From Paenibacillus luteus (lineage in GTDB: Bacteria > Bacillota > Bacilli > Paenibacillales > Paenibacillaceae), in contig NZ_SKCD01000011.1 of NCBI RefSeq assembly GCF_006542765.1, forward strand, positions 248,001-312,000: 64,000 nt of DNA. The letters are read 5' to 3'. The stretch's first letter is position 1. Every line of letters begins with the position of its first letter. Position numbers and translations under genes: made by a program. This document shows, in pieces, positions 62,641 to 64,000 of the stretch. The notes under the pieces are model-generated. The model ran no database searches. It was not told the DNA's origin and saw only the letters and a program-made list of their open reading frames with translations.

Positions 62641-63540
62641 TTAATGGCCACCTTTCGATTCGTAATGTACCCATTTTTTGGAGGTGTAAAACAAAATCCC
62701 TGTCAAAATGGCAATGATGATCAGCATGATCCACGCCATTGCTGAAGCGTAGCCCATATCAAAGTAGACGAACGCCTGACGGAACAAATACAGCGAGTAA
62801 AGCAGCGTGCCATCCAATGGACCGCCTTCCCCTTTGGAAATAATATAAGCGGGAACAAAGGTCATGAATGCGCCAATCGTCTGCATAATCGTGTTGAACA
62901 AAATAATTGGGCTGAGCATAGGGATCGTAATTTTGAAGAAACGAATAATGGGTCCTGCTCCGTCAACATTCGATGCTTCATACAATTCCGGCGGAATATT
63001 TTTTAGACCAGCCAGGAAAATCAGCATAGAAGATCCAAATTGCCATACTGACAACGTAATGAGCATCCAGAGCGCAGCTGCAGGTTCAGCAAACCATCTC
63101 ACGCTATCTAAACCGAGTGCATTCAGAAAAATGTTTATGACTCCTTCGTCACCGTAAAGGTTCCGCCACATGATTGATACTGCGACGCTGCCGCCAATAA
63201 TGGAAGGAAGATAATAAACGGTCCGATATAACCCGATTGCTTTCGAAGCTGTATTTAAGATCATGGCGATAAATAAGGCAAATGCCAAACGAAGCGGAAC
63301 GCCGATAAACACGTACAAGAAGGTTACTTTAAGTGATGCCCAAAATTTCGAGTCATCCGTAAACATCGTCGAGTAATTCTCTAATCCGATAAAGGATGGT
63401 GTCGACAAAAGGTCATAATTCGTGACCGAAAAATACAACGATGCTACTGCTGGAATCAAGGTGAAAAATAAAAATCCAATGACAAACGGTCCAATAAACG
63501 TGTAGCCAATTAAGTTGTTTTTAAGTGATAGCGATTTCAT
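62641..63540 (-). CDS. Carbohydrate ABC transporter permease (LplB/MalF type)
   Basis: This 299-residue permease begins [20 protein letters not shown] and has six helices plus the EAA loop ([26 protein letters not shown]). ATG at 63540 with AGGAG 9 nt upstream is the start. Substrate is probably a pectic oligosaccharide, from the GH105 gene. The usual MsmK-type ATPase is not in the operon and must be shared. Confidence 0.92.
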   Translation of the reverse strand: MKSLSLKNNLIGYTFIGPFVIGFLFFTLIPAVASLYFSVTNYDLLSTPSFIGLENYSTMFTDDSKFWASLKVTFLYVFIGVPLRLAFALFIAMILNTASKAIGLYRTVYYLPSIIGGSVAVSIMWRNLYGDEGVINIFLNALGLDSVRWFAEPAAALWMLITLSVWQFGSSMLIFLAGLKNIPPELYEASNVDGAGPIIRFFKITIPMLSPIILFNTIMQTIGAFMTFVPAYIISKGEGGPLDGTLLYSLYLFRQAFVYFDMGYASAMAWIMLIIIAILTGILFYTSKKWVHYESKGGH

Positions 63541-63587
63541 CTTATCCAACTCCTATACGAAGTCTAGCTTGCTGATCTCTTTTTAGT

Positions 63588-63623
63588 AAAAAAGCGATGG
63601 CCGATCTACCGACCAACCATCGC
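63588..63623 (-). terminator. Internal hairpin between binding-protein and permease genes
   Basis: On the minus strand, GCGATGG and CCATCGC form a stem with an inner GGTCG/TCGG element, followed by six U. Placed between the binding protein and the permeases, it probably limits read-through so that the binding protein is made in excess. Confidence 0.75.
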
Positions 63624-63639
63624 ATCTACTCAAACAAAA

Positions 63640-64000
63640 TTACTTGTTTTTCTTAAGAATGGAGGTTGCTTCGTCTCTGAATTTCTTAGCTGCATCTTCT
63701 GGCTTGATTTTGTTGTAGTTCATTTGCTCAGCAAGGCTAGTCAAGGATTTGAATACTTCAGCCGAACCGATAGGATCTGCTGGGTCCATTGGGGAGCTGT
63801 TTGCTTCAGCCCAAGCAACATAGTCATAAACTTGAATTTGTGCTTCAGTAGAAACTTCTTTCAGCGCATCTTTTACTTTTGAAGAAACCGGTACACCACG
63901 GTCGCCAAGGATCAATTTGTTTGCTTCGATATCGTTTACGAAGAAGTTGATAAATTTAGCCGCTTCTTCTTTTGCTTTCGAGTGCTCAGAAATGGAGAAG
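63640..64000 (-). CDS. Carbohydrate ABC transporter substrate-binding protein (C-terminal part)
   Basis: This frame stays open to the right edge, encoding the last 120 residues of an extracellular family-1 solute-binding protein. The start is outside the window. SISEHSKAKEEAAKFINFF is the typical C-terminal lobe motif of this family, and the protein ends KKFRDEATSILKKNK. It is the first visible gene of the sugar operon. Confidence 0.88.
   Translation of the reverse strand, partial: FSISEHSKAKEEAAKFINFFVNDIEANKLILGDRGVPVSSKVKDALKEVSTEAQIQVYDYVAWAEANSSPMDPADPIGSAEVFKSLTSLAEQMNYNKIKPEDAAKKFRDEATSILKKNK

Overview
The window is a 64 kb piece of a Gram-positive chromosome, most likely from Paenibacillus or a close relative in Paenibacillaceae. 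This rests on the YpdA-type bacillithiol-disulfide reductase, the Btr-type siderophore regulator, the low-G+C style promoters, LexA boxes of the Bacillus CGAAC-N4-GTTCG type, strong GGAGG ribosome sites with frequent GTG and TTG starts, and a pectin-oligosaccharide operon. The taxonomic call is inference. I see no rRNA, tRNA, CRISPR array or complete mobile element. The only mobility gene is the 3' end of a tyrosine recombinase at the left edge.

Layout. 0-4 kb: recombinase tail, then a leftward heterodimeric ABC exporter pair behind a leader that holds a 37-codon ORF and an intrinsic terminator (ribosome-mediated attenuation architecture). 4-6 kb: a conserved protein of unknown function diverging from ypdA. 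6-19 kb: an organosulfur or peptide salvage island. A seven-gene leftward operon (oligopeptide-type ABC transporter plus an NtaA/DszA-like flavin monooxygenase and a DszC/SfnB-like acyl-CoA-dehydrogenase-fold enzyme) lies downstream of an M20 amidohydrolase and a CMD/AhpD-fold protein, with a divergent LysR regulator and a second NtaA/DszA paralogue. 19-25 kb: a leftward operon MOSC - APH-like kinase - ChbG/YdjC deacetylase - MoxR - DUF58 - DUF4129 membrane protein. 25-30 kb: APC permease, a membrane-anchored Spo0F-like receiver, a DUF3298-type protein, GNAT and an orphan ABC ATPase, diverging from a 74-residue gene with two LexA boxes. 30-38.6 kb: HAD hydrolase, topB, a membrane lysozyme-like protein, gltD, dfrA-thyA, acyl-CoA thioesterase. 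38.7-43.5 kb: the complete pdhABCD operon. 43.8-46.7 kb: esterase, LMW-PTPase, TRIC-like channel, thiamine pyrophosphokinase. 46.7-49.5 kb: a Fur-controlled Btr-like regulator and siderophore-binding lipoprotein. 49.6-52 kb: a Smr-less MutS2-like ATPase behind a roughly 380-nt structured leader with an 8-codon ORF and two intrinsic terminators. 52-57 kb: PhnP-like hydrolase, two GNAT proteins, a nitrilase-family amidase and a two-component system. 57-60.6 kb: a YfmM-like ABC-F protein and a Ser/Thr kinase fused to a degenerate MinD-like domain. 60.7-64 kb: GH105 hydrolase and a sugar ABC transporter whose binding protein runs off the right edge.

The most promising undescribed system is the MutS2-like gene and its leader. 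A MutS2-family clamp that keeps the ATPase and KOW regions but lacks the Smr nuclease domain is placed behind a short ORF and tandem terminators, the layout used by translation-inhibitor-sensing attenuators. Full-length MutS2 is known to act on collided ribosomes, so this looks like an inducible ribosome-rescue or antibiotic-tolerance factor. The ABC exporter at 0.2-4 kb has the same kind of leader, so two unrelated genes in one window appear to be under translation-sensing attenuation. Secondary leads are the doubly LexA-boxed small protein, the membrane-tethered Spo0F-like receiver and the kinase/MinD fusion.
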